A DNA stretch of 64,000 bases from Pseudorasbora parva (taxonomy: Eukaryota; Chordata; Actinopteri; Cypriniformes; Gobionidae), in assembly GCF_024679245.1 (NCBI RefSeq), contig NC_090182.1, positions 33,317,047 through 33,381,046 on the forward strand, given 5' to 3'. The notes beneath the pieces were generated by a model. The model searched no databases and was not told the origin of the DNA. It saw nothing but the letters and a program-made list of their open reading frames with translations. Below are positions 1-11,507 of the stretch, piece after piece (the first letter of the stretch is position 1; every line of letters begins with the position of its first letter). The position numbers and the translations under genes were made by a program.

Positions 1-3000
1 TTGAGCTACTGATTAATATTACTATGTATAGAAAGTTCAAGGTTCATAGACTCTTTGGCAAAAAAATAAGTTCAAAAGTTCATCCTTGAACTACTGATGA
101 AACATTAGGAGTCATTGGTATCTATTGGACTCAATTGGTATACATATAAGGTTCAAGCTCATACTCTTTGGCAAAAAATAAGCTCAAAAGTTCATCCTTG
201 AACTACTGATGAAATATACAGAGTCTATTGGTATGCACAGAAATGTCAAGTTCATAGATACCAGGGTCAGAAGAAATAGTTCAAGAAATCATGTTTGAAC
301 TTCTGAAGAATCACCGAAGAGTCATAAGTCTGTTTATACATTTTAAGTTTGAAGAATCCTTGGCCAAAAATGTCTTCAAAATTTCACACTTTAGCTACTG
401 ATTAATCTATTACTATGTATAGAACGTTCAAGTTCATAGACTCTTTGGCCAAAACATAAGTTCAAAAGTTCATCCTTGAACTACTGGTGAAATATACAGA
501 GTCTGTTGATATGCATAGACATTTCAAGTTCATAGATACCAGGGTCAGAAAAAATAGTTCAAGAAATCATGTTTGAACTTCTGAAGAATCACCGAAGAGT
601 CATAAGTCTGTTTATACATTTTAAGTTTGAAGAATCCTTGGCCAAAAATGTATTCAAAATTTCAGACTTGAACTACTGATGAATCTATTACTATGTATAG
701 AAAGTTCAAGTTCATAGACTCTTTGGCCAAAAAATAAGTTCAAAAGTTCATCCTTGAACTACTGGTGAAATATACAGTCTTTTGATATGCATAGACATTT
801 CAAGTTCATAGATACCAGGGTCAGAAAAAATAGTTCAAGAAATCATGTTTGAACTTTTGAAAAAACACAGTAGAGTCAAAAGTCTGTTTATACATTTTCA
901 GTTTGAAGACTCCTTGGCAAAAAATATAGTCAAAATTTCACACTTGAACTACTGATGAATCTATTACTATGTATAGAAAGTTCAAGGTTCATAGACTCTT
1001 TGGCAAAAAAATAAGTTCAAAAGTTCATCCTTGAACTACTGATGAAACATTAGGAGTCATTGGTATCTATTGGACTCAATTGGTATACATATAAGGTTCA
1101 AGCTCATACTCTTTGGCATAAAATAAGTTCAAAAGTTCATCCATGAACTACTGATGAAATATACACAGTTTTTGGTATGCATAGAAATGTCAAGTTCATA
1201 GATACCAGGGTCAGAAAAAATATTTCATGAAATCATGTTTGAACTTCTGAAAAAACACAGTAGAGTCATATGTCTTTTTATACATTTTTAAGTTTGAAGA
1301 CGCCTTGGCCAAAAATGTATTCTAAATTTCAGACTTGAACTACTGATGAATCTATTAATATGTATAGAAAGTTCAAGTTCATAGACTCTTTGGCAAAAAA
1401 TAAGTTCAAAAGTTCATCCTTGAACTACTGGTGAAATACATGGAGTCTATTGGTATGCACAGAAATTTCAAGTTCATAGATACCAGGGTCAGAAAAAATA
1501 GTTCAAGAAATCATGTTTGAACTTCTGAAGAATCACCGAAGAGTCATAAGTCTGTTTATACATTTTAAGTTTGAAGAATCCTTGGACAAAAATGTATTCA
1601 AAATTTCAGACTTGAACTACTGATGAGTCTATTACTATGTATAGAAAGTTCAAGTTCATAGACTCTTTGGCAAAAAATAAGTTCAAAAGTTCATCCTTGA
1701 ACTACTGATGAATTATACGGAGTCTATTGGTATGCATAGAAATGTCAAGTTCATACATTACCAGGGTCAATACCAGGGTCAGAAAAAATAGTTCAAGAAA
1801 TCATGTTTGAACTTCTGAAGAATCACCTTAAAGTCATAAGTCTGTTCATACATTTTAAGTTTGAAGAATCCTTAGCCAAAATGGTATAAAAAATGTCACA
1901 CTTGAACTACTGATAATCTATTACTATTTATAGAAAGTTCAAGTTCTGAGACTCTTTGGCAAAAAAATAAGTTCAAAAGTTCATTCCTTGAACTACTGAT
2001 GAAATATACAGAGTCTATTGGTATGCATAGAAATGTCAAGGTCATAGATGCCAGGGTCAGAAAAAATAGTTCAAGAAATCATGTTTGAACTTCTGAAGAA
2101 ACACCATAGAGTCAGAAGTCTGTTTATACATTTTAAGTTTGAAGAATCCTTGGTCAAAAATATAGTCAAAATTTCACACTTGAACTACTGATTAATCTAT
2201 TACTATGTATAGAAAGTTCAAGTTCATAGACTCTTTGGCAAAAAATAAGTTCAAAAGTTCATCCTTGAACTACTGGTGAAATATACGGAATCCATTGATA
2301 TGCATAGACATTTCAAGTTCATAGATACCAGGGTCAGAAAAAATAGTTCAAGAAATCATGTTTGAACTTCTGAAGAAACACCGTAGAGTAATAAGTCGTT
2401 TTATACATTTTAAGTTTGAAGACTCCTTGGCCAAAAATGTATTCAAAATTTCAGACTTGAACTACTGATGAGTCTATTACTATGTATAGAAAGTTCAAGT
2501 TCATAGACTCTTTGGCAAAAAAATAAGTTCAAAAGTTCATCCTTGAACTACTGATGAAACATTAGGAGTCATTTGTATCTATTGGACTCAATTAGTATAC
2601 ATATACGGTTCAAGTTCAAAAGTTCATCCATGAACTACTGATGAAATATACACAGTTTTTGGTATGCATAGAAATGTCAAGTTCATAGATACCAGGGTCA
2701 GAAAAAATAGTTAATGAAATCATGTTTGAACTTCTGAAGAAACACCGTAGAGTCAAATTTCTTTTTATACATTTTTTAGTTTCAAGATTCCATTGCCAAA
2801 AATGTATTCAAAATTTCAGACTTGAACTACTGATTAATCTATTACTATGTATAGAAAGTTCAAGTTCATAGACTCTTTGGCCAAAAAATAAGTTCAAAAG
2901 TTCATCCTTGAACTACTGGTGAAATATACAGAGTCTTTTGATATGCATAGACATTTCAAGTTCATAGATACCAGGGTCAGAAAAAATAGTTCAAGAAATC

Positions 3001-4740
3001 ATGATTGAAATTCTGAAGAAACACTGTAGAGTCAAATGTCTGTTTATACATTTTTAAGTTTGAAGACGCCTTGGCCAAAAATGTATTCAAAATTTCAGAC
3101 TTTAACTACTGGTGAATCTATTAATATGTATAGAAAGTTCAAGTTCATAGACTCTTTGGCAAAAATTAAGTTCAAAAGTTCATCCTTGAACTACTGATGA
3201 ATTATACGGAGTCTATTGGTATGCATAGAAATGTCAAGTTCATACATTACCAGGGTCAATACCAGGGTCAGAAAAAATATTTCAAGAAATCATGTTTGAA
3301 CTTCTGAAGAATCACCTTAAAGTCATAAGTCTGTTCATACATTTTAAGTTTGAAGAATCCTTAGCCAAAAATGTATAAAAAATGTCACACTATCAAATCT
3401 ATTACTATGTATAGAAAGTTCAAGTTCATAGACTCTTTGGCAAAAAATAAGTTCAAAAGTTCATCCTTGAACTACTGATGAAACAATAGAAGTCATTGGT
3501 ATCTATTGGACTCAATTGGTATACATATAAGGTTCAAGTTCATACTCTTTGGCATAAAATAAGTACAAAAGTTCATCCATGAACTACTGATGAAATATAC
3601 ACAGTTTTTGATATGCATAGAAATGTCAAGTTCATAGATACGAGGGTCAGAAAAAATAGTTCATGAAATCATGTTTGAACTTCTGAAGAAACACCGTAGA
3701 GTCATATTTCTTTTTATACATTTTTTAGTTTGAAGATTCCTTTGCCAAAAATGTATTCAAAATTTCAGACTTGAACTACTGATGAATCTATTACTATGTA
3801 TAGAAAATTCAAGTTCATAGACTCTTTGGCCAAAAAATAAGTTCAAAAGTTCATCCTTGAACTACTGGTGAAATATACAGAGTGTTTTGATACGCATAGA
3901 CATTTCAAGTTCATAGATACCAGGGTCAGAAAAAATAGTTCAAGAAATCATGTTTGAACTTCTGAAAAAACACAGTAGAGTCAAAAGTCTGTTTATACAT
4001 TTTCAGTTTGAAGACTCCTTGGCAAAATATATAGTCAAAATTTCACACTTGAACTACTGATTAATCTATTACTATGTATAGTAAGTTAAAGGTTCATAGA
4101 CTCTTTGGCAAAAAAATAAGTTCAAAAGTTCATCCTTGAACTACTGATGAAATATACAGAGTTTTTGGTATGCATAGAAATGTCAAGTTCATAGATACCA
4201 GGGTCAGAAAAAATATTTCATGAAATAATGTTTGAACTTCTGAAGAAACACCGTAGAGTCATATTTCTTTTTATACATTTTTAAGTTTGAAGACGCCTTG
4301 GCCAAAAATGTATTCAAAATTTCAGACTTGAACTACTGATGAATCTATTAATATGTATAGAAAGTTCAAGTTCATAGACTCTTTGGCACTCTTTGGCAAA
4401 AAATAAGTTCAAAAGTTCATCCTTGAACTACTGATGAAACAATAGAAGTCATTGGTATCTATTGGACTCAATTGGTATACATATAAGGTTCAAGTTCATA
4501 CTCTTTGGCAAAAAGTAAGTTCAAAAGTTCATCCTTGAACTACTGATGAAATATACAGAGTCTATTGGTATGCACAGAAATGTCAAGTTCATAGATACCA
4601 TGGTCAGAAGAAATGTATGCAAAGAAATGTTTGAACTTCTGAAGAAAAACCGTAGAGTCATATGTCTTTTTATACATTTTTAAGTTTGAAGATGCCTTGG
4701 CCAAAAATGTATTCAAAATTTCACACTTGAACTACTGATG
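1..4740. repeat. Satellite block I (278/390-bp monomers)
   Basis: Head-to-tail satellite monomers fill this stretch. The landmarks 'actctttggc', 'accagggtcag' and 'ccttggccaaaaatg' recur in fixed order. Short trimeric monomers (about 278 bp) are mixed with longer ones (about 390 bp) that carry an extra module with 'ggactcaattggtatacat'. Copies differ by scattered substitutions and 1-12 bp indels. No frame stays open for a meaningful length. The first bases match the sequence beginning near 61010, so block III holds a close relative of this block. A marked monomer with a 12-bp internal duplication (accagggtcaat twice) occurs near 1760 and again near 3250. The block ends where the repeat decays into the tail at 4741. 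No gene is seen in it. Confidence 0.95.
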
Positions 4741-5039
4741 AATCTGATGGCAGGGTTAAAAATTTTTTTTCAAAAAGTCACATTTGGACTTTTGACGAAA
4801 CATCCAAAGAATATACATTTATATAAATTCTCTATACATATTTAAAGACTCTTTGGCTAGTAATGTTCAAAATGTAATTCTTGTACTGCGAGGAAATATT
4901 GAAGAAGTCTGTGAGTATCAACTTTAACATTCTAAACATTTTTACATTCAGATATTACATTAGCCACAAAAAAGATTCCATATTTAACTACTGAACATAT
5001 TCTGGTCATTTAATATCAGAAGGATTCTAGACAATAAAC

Positions 5040-5042
<3 letters not shown>
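4741..5042 (+). repeat. Decayed satellite tail, copy 1
   Basis: After 'gatgaatctgatggcaggg' the sequence leaves the homogenised satellite. Some module landmarks persist (caaaaagtcacatttggac, agactctttggc), but the last ~200 bp are effectively unique within the window apart from the second copy at 46971-47272. It ends in AATAAA followed at once by a long A tract. It is either a diverged array edge or the 3' end of something retroposed. No open frame is seen. Confidence 0.8.

Positions 5043-5070
<28 letters not shown>
5033..5070 (+). other. AATAAA plus A28 tract, copy 1
   Basis: A perfect AATAAA hexamer at 5033-5038 is followed four bases later by 28 uninterrupted A residues (5043-5070). This resembles the 3' end of a retroposed polyadenylated transcript, although a real cleavage site usually lies 10-30 bases beyond the hexamer. 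The tract is the exact boundary between satellite-derived sequence and the minisatellite leader. No flanking target-site duplication is evident, so the retroposition reading is only inference. Confidence 0.6.
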
Positions 5071-5115
5071 CTTTTGTGGATTCGTATTTGGTCAGAAATA
5101 TACCCTCTAGGTCAA

Positions 5116-5145
5116 ATATGAATTTCTTTCGAGAGAAATTCATAT
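5116..5145. repeat. 12-bp-stem hairpin, minisatellite leader, copy 1
   Basis: Perfect inverted repeat: left arm atatgaatttct (5116-5127), six-base spacer ttcgag, right arm agaaattcatat (5134-5145). It lies between the A tract and the minisatellite. The second copy (47351-47376) keeps only a shorter, mismatched stem. Confidence 0.85.
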
Positions 5146-5164
5146 ACAATGCATAATGCAAATA

Positions 5165-5185
5165 CAATATACTCGTTGTATATTG
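5165..5185. repeat. 8-bp-stem hairpin at minisatellite start, copy 1
   Basis: Perfect inverted repeat caatatac / gtatattg around the five-base loop tcgtt. The right arm runs directly into 'aagagatta', the first recognisable minisatellite motif, so the hairpin marks the array edge. It is unchanged in copy 2 at 47398-47418. Confidence 0.8.
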
Positions 5186-5610
5186 AAGAGATTATTGTTT
5201 TTGCATTGCATACAAAAAAACAAAAACAAAACTTGTGAAATGAGGAGATTAGTGCTTTTATATTGCATTGCATAAAACTCTCGCTTTGTACCGAAAAGAC
5301 AGTGCCTTTGCAATGCATAGATCTCGTGCAGTGAAGATATTAGCGCGTATAGATCTCATGCAATGAAGATATTAGCGCTTTTGCTTTATAAGAATGCGCT
5401 GTGCAATAAAGAGATACGTGCTTTTGCATTGCATTTCATAAGAAAAAACTTGTGCAATGAGTAGATTAGTGCTTTTGCATTGCATTGCATAAATAAATCG
5501 CTTTGCAACGAAGAGACAGTGCCTTTGCATTGCATAGAAGTCGTGCATTGAAGATTTTAGCGCCTTTCCTTTCCAAATAACTATTCGCTGTGCAACGAAG
5601 AGATTAGGGC

Positions 5611-5661
5611 TTTTGCATTGCATTGCATTAGAAAATACTTGTGCAATGAAGAGATTGGGGC
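5611..5661. repeat. Reference 51-bp minisatellite unit
   Basis: The distance between successive 'ttttgcattgcattgcat' motifs (5611 and 5662) is exactly 51 bp. The unit reads as 17 codons on the minus strand (for example MQCNAKAPISSLHKYFL), and one plus frame is also open (ALHCIRKYLCNEEI...). Confidence 0.85.
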
Positions 5662-6098
5662 TTTTGCATTGCATTGCATAAGAAAATACTTGTGCAATGA
5701 AGACTTTTTCATGCATTGCATACAAAAACCTTTTGTCCCATGAAGAAATTAGTTTTTTTTGCAATGAATACGATAAAACTCGTGCATTGAAGACATTAGT
5801 GTTTTTGCAGTGCATTGCATTTAAGTCGCTGTGCACTGAGATGGTGTTTTAGCATTGCATTGAATACGAAAAAACTTGTGCAATGAGATTAGTTCTTTTG
5901 CATTGCATTGCATACAAAAAAACTTGCTCAGTGAGAAGATTAGTGCTTTTCCATTGCATTGCATAAAAATCTCGCTTTGCACCGAAGAGACAGTGCCTTT
6001 GCATTGCATAGATCTTGTTTAATGAGATATAAGCGTTTTTTTGCTTTTCCTGTAACAAGTCGCTTGTGCAATGAAGAGAAACGTGCTTTTGCTTTGCA

Positions 6099-7540
6099 TT
6101 GCATAAGAAAACTAGCTGTACATCGACGAGAAAGTACCTTTGCTTAGACATCGTTGGGGATTTAGGAATTAGCGCTTTTCCATTGCATATAACATTTCGC
6201 TGTGTAATAAAGATATTTGTTATTTTGCATTGCATGGCATACGAAAAAACTCGTGCATTGAAGACTTTTGCATGCATTGCATAAAAAAAATTTTGTCCAT
6301 TGAAGAAATTAGTGTTTTTGCATTGCATTAAGTCGCAATGCACTGAAGAGAGTAAGTGTTGAAGAGAGAAATCTCATTTCACACGTTTTTTCGTATTCAA
6401 TGCAATGCAAGCATTGAATACGAAAAAACGTGTGAAATGAGATTAGTGCTTATGCTTTTTGCATTGTTTAAGAAAAAACTTGTGCAATGAGGATGTTAGT
6501 GCTTTTGCATTAAACAATCGTGTGCATCAACGAGACAGTACCTTTGCATTGCATAGAAAGCGCTTTTTCATAGCATATAATATTTCGCGGTGCAATGAAG
6601 AGATTAGTGATTTTGCATTGCATTGTATACGATAAAACTCGTGCATTCAAGACTTTTGCATGCATTGCATACAAAAAACTTTTGTGCTTTGAAGAAATTA
6701 GTGTTTTTGCCGTGCATTGCATTGAATACGAAAAACTTTTGCAATGAGATTAGTTCTTTTGCATCGCACTACATACAAAAAAACTTGCGCAATGAGAAGA
6801 TTAGTGCTTTTGCATTGCATTGCATAAGAAAACTAGCTGTACATCGACGAGAAAGTACCTTTGCATAGACATCGCTGGGGATTTAGGAATAAGCGCTTTT
6901 CCATTACATATAATATTTCGGTGTATAACGAAGATATTTGTTATTTTGCATTGCATGGCATACGAAAAAACTCGTGCATTGAAGACTTTTGCATGCATTG
7001 CATAAAAAGAACATTTTTGTGCATTGAAGAAATTAGTGTTTTGATTGCATAGCATTTAAGTAGCTGTGCACTGAGGAAGTGTTTTTGCATTGCACTGAAT
7101 ACGAAGAAACACGTGCAATGAGGATTAGTGATTTTGCATTGCATTGCATACCTAAAAAACTTATGCCATAAGTAGATTAGTGCTTTTTCATTGCATTGCA
7201 TGAAAAAAACTCGCTTTGCAACGAAGAGACAGTGCCTTTGCATTGCATAGAACTCGTGCATGGAAGATTTTAGCCCTCTTGCTTTCCAAAAACTATTCGC
7301 TGTGTAATGAAGAGATTAGGGCTTTTGCATTGCATTGCATTAGAAAAAACTTGTGCAATGAAGACTTTTTCATGCATTGCTTACAAAAACCTTTTGTGCA
7401 TTGAAGAAATTAGTGTTTTTGCATTGCATTGCATTAAGTCGCAATGCACTGAAGAGTAAGTGTTTTTGCATTGAATACGAAAAAACGTGTGAAATGAGTG
7501 CTTATGCTTTGCATTGTTTAAGAAAAAAACTTGCGCAATG
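6099..7540. repeat. ~721-bp tandem duplication inside minisatellite array 1
   Basis: The composite containing 'agctgtacatcgacgag', 'ggggatttagga' and 'gaagacttttgcatgcattg' occurs at 6114 and 6835, a spacing of 721 bp. The surrounding sequence is near-identical, including matching 61-residue chance frames at 6099 and 6820. This is a second-order repeat of many 51-bp-derived units. The right edge is approximate. Array 2 has only one copy of this marker (48284). Confidence 0.65.
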
Positions 7541-8388
7541 AGGAGGTTAGGCTTTTGTATTAAACAATCGTGTGCATCAACGAAACACTACCTTTGCATT
7601 GCATAGAAAGCGTTGTAGATTTAAGAATTAGCGCTTTTTCATAGCTTATAATTTTTTCGCGGTGCAATGAAAGAGATTAGTGATTTTGCATTGCATACGA
7701 TAAAACTCGTGCATTCAAGACTTTAGCATGCATTTGCATTTGCATAAAAGGAACATTTTTGTGCATTGAAAAAATTAGTGTTTTTGCATTGCATTGAATA
7801 CGAAGAAACATGTGCAATGAGGATTACTGTTTTTGCATTGCATTGCATGAAAAAAAACTCGCTTTGCAACGAAGAGGCTTTTGCATTGCATTGCATAAGA
7901 AAATACTTGTGCAATGAAGAGATTAGGGCTTTTGCATTGCATTGCATATGAAAATTCTTGTGCAATGAAGGCTTTTTCATGCATTGCATACAAAAACCTT
8001 TGGTGCATTGAAGAAATTAGTGCTTTTGCATTGCATTAAGTCGCAATGCACTGAAGAGTAAGTGTTTTTGCATTGCATTGAATACGAAAAAATGCGTGCA
8101 ATGAGGAGGTTAGTGCTTTTGCATTAAACACTCGTGTGCATCGACGAGACAGTACCTTTTTGCATTGCATAGAAAGCGTTGTAGATTTAAGGATTAGCGC
8201 TTTTCCATAGCATATAATATTTTGCGGTGCAATGAAGAGATTAGTGATTTTGCATTGCATTTCATACGATAAAACGCGTGCATTCAGTCTTTTGCATGCA
8301 TTGCATAAAAAAACCTTTTGTGCATTGAAGAAATTAGTGTTTTTGCAGTGCATTGCATTTAAGTCGCTGTGCCCTGAGATGGTGTTTT

Positions 8389-8664
8389 AGCATTGCATTG
8401 AATACGAAAAAACTTGTGCCATGAGATTAGTTCTTTTGCATTGCATTGCATACAAAAAAACTTGCTCAGTGAGAAGATTAGTGCTTTTCCATTGTATTGC
8501 ATAAAAATCTCGCTTTGCACCGGTGTTTTAGCATTGCATTGAAAACGAAAAAACTTGTGCCATGAGATTAGTTCTTTTGCATTGCATTGCATACAAAAAA
8601 ACTTGCTCAGTAGGAAGATTAGTGCTTTTCCATTGCATTGCATAAAAATCTCACTTTGCACCGG
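8389..8664. repeat. ~134-bp tandem duplication in array 1
   Basis: The segment from 'ggtgttttagcattgcattg' to 'ctttgcaccg' is present twice in a row, the second copy starting near 8522, with a few substitutions. Array 2 has this variant only once at each matching place, so this is a private local duplication. Confidence 0.65.
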
Positions 8665-10697
8665 AGACAGTGCCTTTGCATTGCATAGATCTTGTGCAAT
8701 GAAGATATACGCGCTTTTTGCTTTTCATGTAACAAGTCCCTGTGCAATGAAGAGATTGGGGCTTTTGCATTGCATTGCATAAGAAAATACTTGTGCAATA
8801 AAGACTTTTCCATGCTTTGCATACAAAAACCTTTTGTCCATTGAAGAAATTAGTGTTTTTGCATTGCATTGCATTAAGTCGCAATGCACTGAAGAGTAAG
8901 TGTTTTTGCATTGCATTGAATACGAAAAAACGCGTGCAATGAGATTAGTGCTTATGCATTGCATTGTTTAAGAAAAAACTTGTGCAATGAAGACTTTTTC
9001 ATGCATTGCATACAAAAACCTTTTGTGCATTGAAGAAATTAGTGTTTTTGCACTGCATTGCATTAAGTCGCAATGCACTGAAGAGTAAGTGTTTTTGCAT
9101 TGCATTGAATACGAAAAAACGTGTGAAATGAGATTAGTGCGTATGCTTTGCATTGTTTAAGAAAAAAACTTGCGCAATGAGGAGGTTAGTGCTTTTGTAT
9201 TAAACAACCGTGTGCATCAACGAAACAGTACCTTGCATTGCATAGAAAGCGTTGTAGATTTAAGAATTAGCGCTTTCATAGCATATAATTTTTCGCGGTG
9301 CAATGAAGAGATTAGTGATTTTGCATTGCATACGATAAAACTCGTGCATTCAAGACTTTTGCATGCATTGCATAAAAGGAACATTTTTGTGCATTGAAAA
9401 AATTAGTGTTTTATTGCATTGAATACGAAGAAACATGTGCAATGAGGATTACTGATTTTGCATTGCATTGCATACCTGTTTTTGCATTGCATGAAAAAAA
9501 ACTCGCTTTGCAACGAAGAGATTAGGGCTTTTGCATTGCATTACATAAGAAAATACTTGTGCAATGAAGAGATTAGGGCTTTTGCATTGCATTGCATATG
9601 AAAATTCTTGTGCAATGAAGGCTTTTTCATGCATTGCATACAAAAACCTTTTGTGCATTGAAGAAATTAGTGCTTTTGCATTGCATTAAGTCGCTTATGC
9701 ATTGCATTGTTTAAGAAAAAACTTGTGCAATGAGGAAGGTTAGTGCTTTTGCATTAAACAATCGTGTGCATCAACGAGACAGTACCTTTGCATTGCATAG
9801 AAAGCGTTGTAGATTTAAGAATTTGCGCTTTTTCATAGCATATAATATTTCGCGGTGCAATGAAGAGATTAGTGATTTTGCATTGCATTGCATACGATAA
9901 AACTCGTGCATTCAAGACTTTTGCATGCATTGCATACAAAAAACATTTGTGCACTGAAGAAATTAGTGTTTTTGCAGTGCATTGCATACGTAATACTCGT
10001 GCATTGAAGACTTTTGCATGCATTGCATACAAAAAACTTTGAGAAGATTAGTGTTTTTGCAGTGCATCGCATTGCATACAAAAAAACTTGCGCAATGAGA
10101 AGATTAGTGCTTTTGCATTGCATCGCATAAAAATCTCGCTTTGCACCGAAGAAACAGTGCCTTTGCATTGCATAGATCGTGTGTAATACGTGCTTTTGCA
10201 TTGCATTGCATAAGAAAACTAGCTGTACATCGACGAGAAAGTACCTTTGCATAGACAGCGTTTTGGATTTAGAAATTAGCGCTTTTCCATTGCATATATA
10301 TTTCGCTGTGTATTGAAGAGATTTGCTATTTTGCATTGCATAGCATACGAAAAAACTCGTGCATTGAAGATTTTGCATACATTGCATACAAAAACCTTTT
10401 GTGCATTGAAGAAATTTGTGTTTTTGATTGCATAGCATTTAAGTAGCTGTGCACTGCGTTTTTGCATTGCATTGAATACGAAGAAACATTTGCAATGAGA
10501 TTAGTGATTTTGCATTGCATTGCCTAAAAAATTCCCTTTGCAACGAAGAGAGAGTGCTTTTGCATTGCATAGAACTCGTACATTGAAGATCTTAGCGCTT
10601 TTGCTTTCCAAATAACAATTCGCTGTGCAATGAAGAGATTACGGCTTTTGCATTGCATTGCATAAGAAAAAACTCGTGCATTCAAGACTTTTGCTTT

Positions 10698-11490
10698 TGC
10701 ATTAGTATATATAGAAAGTTCAAGTTCAAACACTCTTTGGCTGCAAATAAGTTCAAAAATTAATTCATCAAAAACTGACAAAACATTAAGAGTCTATTGG
10801 TATGCGTAGAAAGTTCAAGTTCATGATACCAGGGTCAGAAAAAAATAGTTCAAAAAGTTATGTTTGAACTTCAGAAGAAACACCATCAAGTCAAAAGTCA
10901 GTTTTCACAATTTATGTTTCAAGACTCCTTGGCCAAAAATATATACAACATTTCACACTTAAACTACTGAATCTGAATCTATGAAAATATATGTATAGAA
11001 AGTTCAAGTTGATAGGATCCAGGGTCAAATTTTTTTTTTTTAAAGTCATCCTTGAACTATTGATGAAAAACAGAAGGAAGCTATAGAAATATAGAACATT
11101 CAAGTTTACAGACTCTGGGAAAACATAAGTTCAAAATGTCATCCTTAAACTGCTTATGAATCTAATAGTATGATAGAAAGTTCATATAATCCAGGGTCAG
11201 AATATTTTTTCAAAAAGTCACATTTGAACTTTTGATGAAACATCAGAAAGTCATATGTCTGTTTATACATTTAAAGTTCAAAGACTCCTTGGCCAAAAAA
11301 ATATTCAAAATTTCACACCTGAACTACTAGATGAATCTATCTTTCATTTATAAAAAGATCAAGTTCATAGAATCTAGGGTCAATTTTTTTTTCAACAAGT
11401 CATATTTGATTTACTGATGAAACTTCAGAAAGTCTTTAAGTCTATATATAAAATATAAATTTCAAAGACCATTTGACCAAAAATTTGTTC
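10698..11490. repeat. Decayed satellite between minisatellite and LINE, copy 1
   Basis: Satellite modules return (ttcaagttcaaacactctttggc, gataccagggtcag, actccttggccaaaaat), clearly more diverged than the core array and with longer T runs such as 'caattttttttttt'. Module order is still recognisable. This is the target sequence into which the LINE inserted. No gene is seen. The corresponding stretch in copy 2 begins at 52768, after a roughly 90-bp deletion at the minisatellite boundary. Confidence 0.85.
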
Positions 11491-11507
11491 AAAAGTTCAT
11501 ACTTGAA
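11491..11507. repeat. LINE target-site duplication, 5' side, copy 1
   Basis: The satellite word aaaagttcatacttgaa sits directly before the first LINE-derived base. It recurs right after the poly(A) tail at 13059-13075 with a small change (aaaatgtcatacttgaa). Copy 2 has both halves identical, which supports a genuine duplication made on insertion. Confidence 0.75.

Larger units (their letters stand above)
5186..10697. repeat. 51-bp minisatellite array 1
   Basis: About 5.5 kb of tandem units near 51 bp. Each has a pentameric (GCATT)n core, an A-rich part (aagaaaatacttg), then 'tgcaatgaagagatta' and 'gcttttgc'. Units vary in length and are interrupted by longer composite variants such as 'agctgtacatcgacgag' (6114, 6835, 10221) and 'cgtgtgcatcaacgagac'. 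Because 51 is 17 codons and the unit lacks stops in two minus-strand frames, long minus-strand frames read as degenerate 17-residue peptides such as MQCNAKAPISSLHKYFL. Frames start and stop at indels and several overlap in different registers, so I read them as by-products of the repeat. The array ends at 'cttttgcattag', where satellite resumes. Confidence 0.92.

Noticed and set aside
5112..5318. 68-residue minus-strand frame, also present at 47345
   Set aside because: It spans the leader hairpins and the first minisatellite units. Its conservation follows from the 42-kb duplication and no coding features are visible.
9869..10438. 189-residue minus-strand open frame, longest in array 1, with similar 145-165 residue frames in array 2
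   Set aside because: Made of degenerate 17-residue repeats from the 51-bp unit and overlapping other frames in different registers. It has no non-repeat coding sequence or recognisable domain, so it is best explained by unit length and stop-poor composition.
5186..10697. CRISPR-like regular repeats
   Set aside because: The 51-bp units are contiguous, with no unique spacers, no cas genes and a eukaryotic LINE nearby.
10912..11103. Minus-strand 63-residue frame rich in F and S
   Set aside because: It is a low-complexity translation of decayed satellite with T and A runs, and it is not maintained in frame or length in copy 2.
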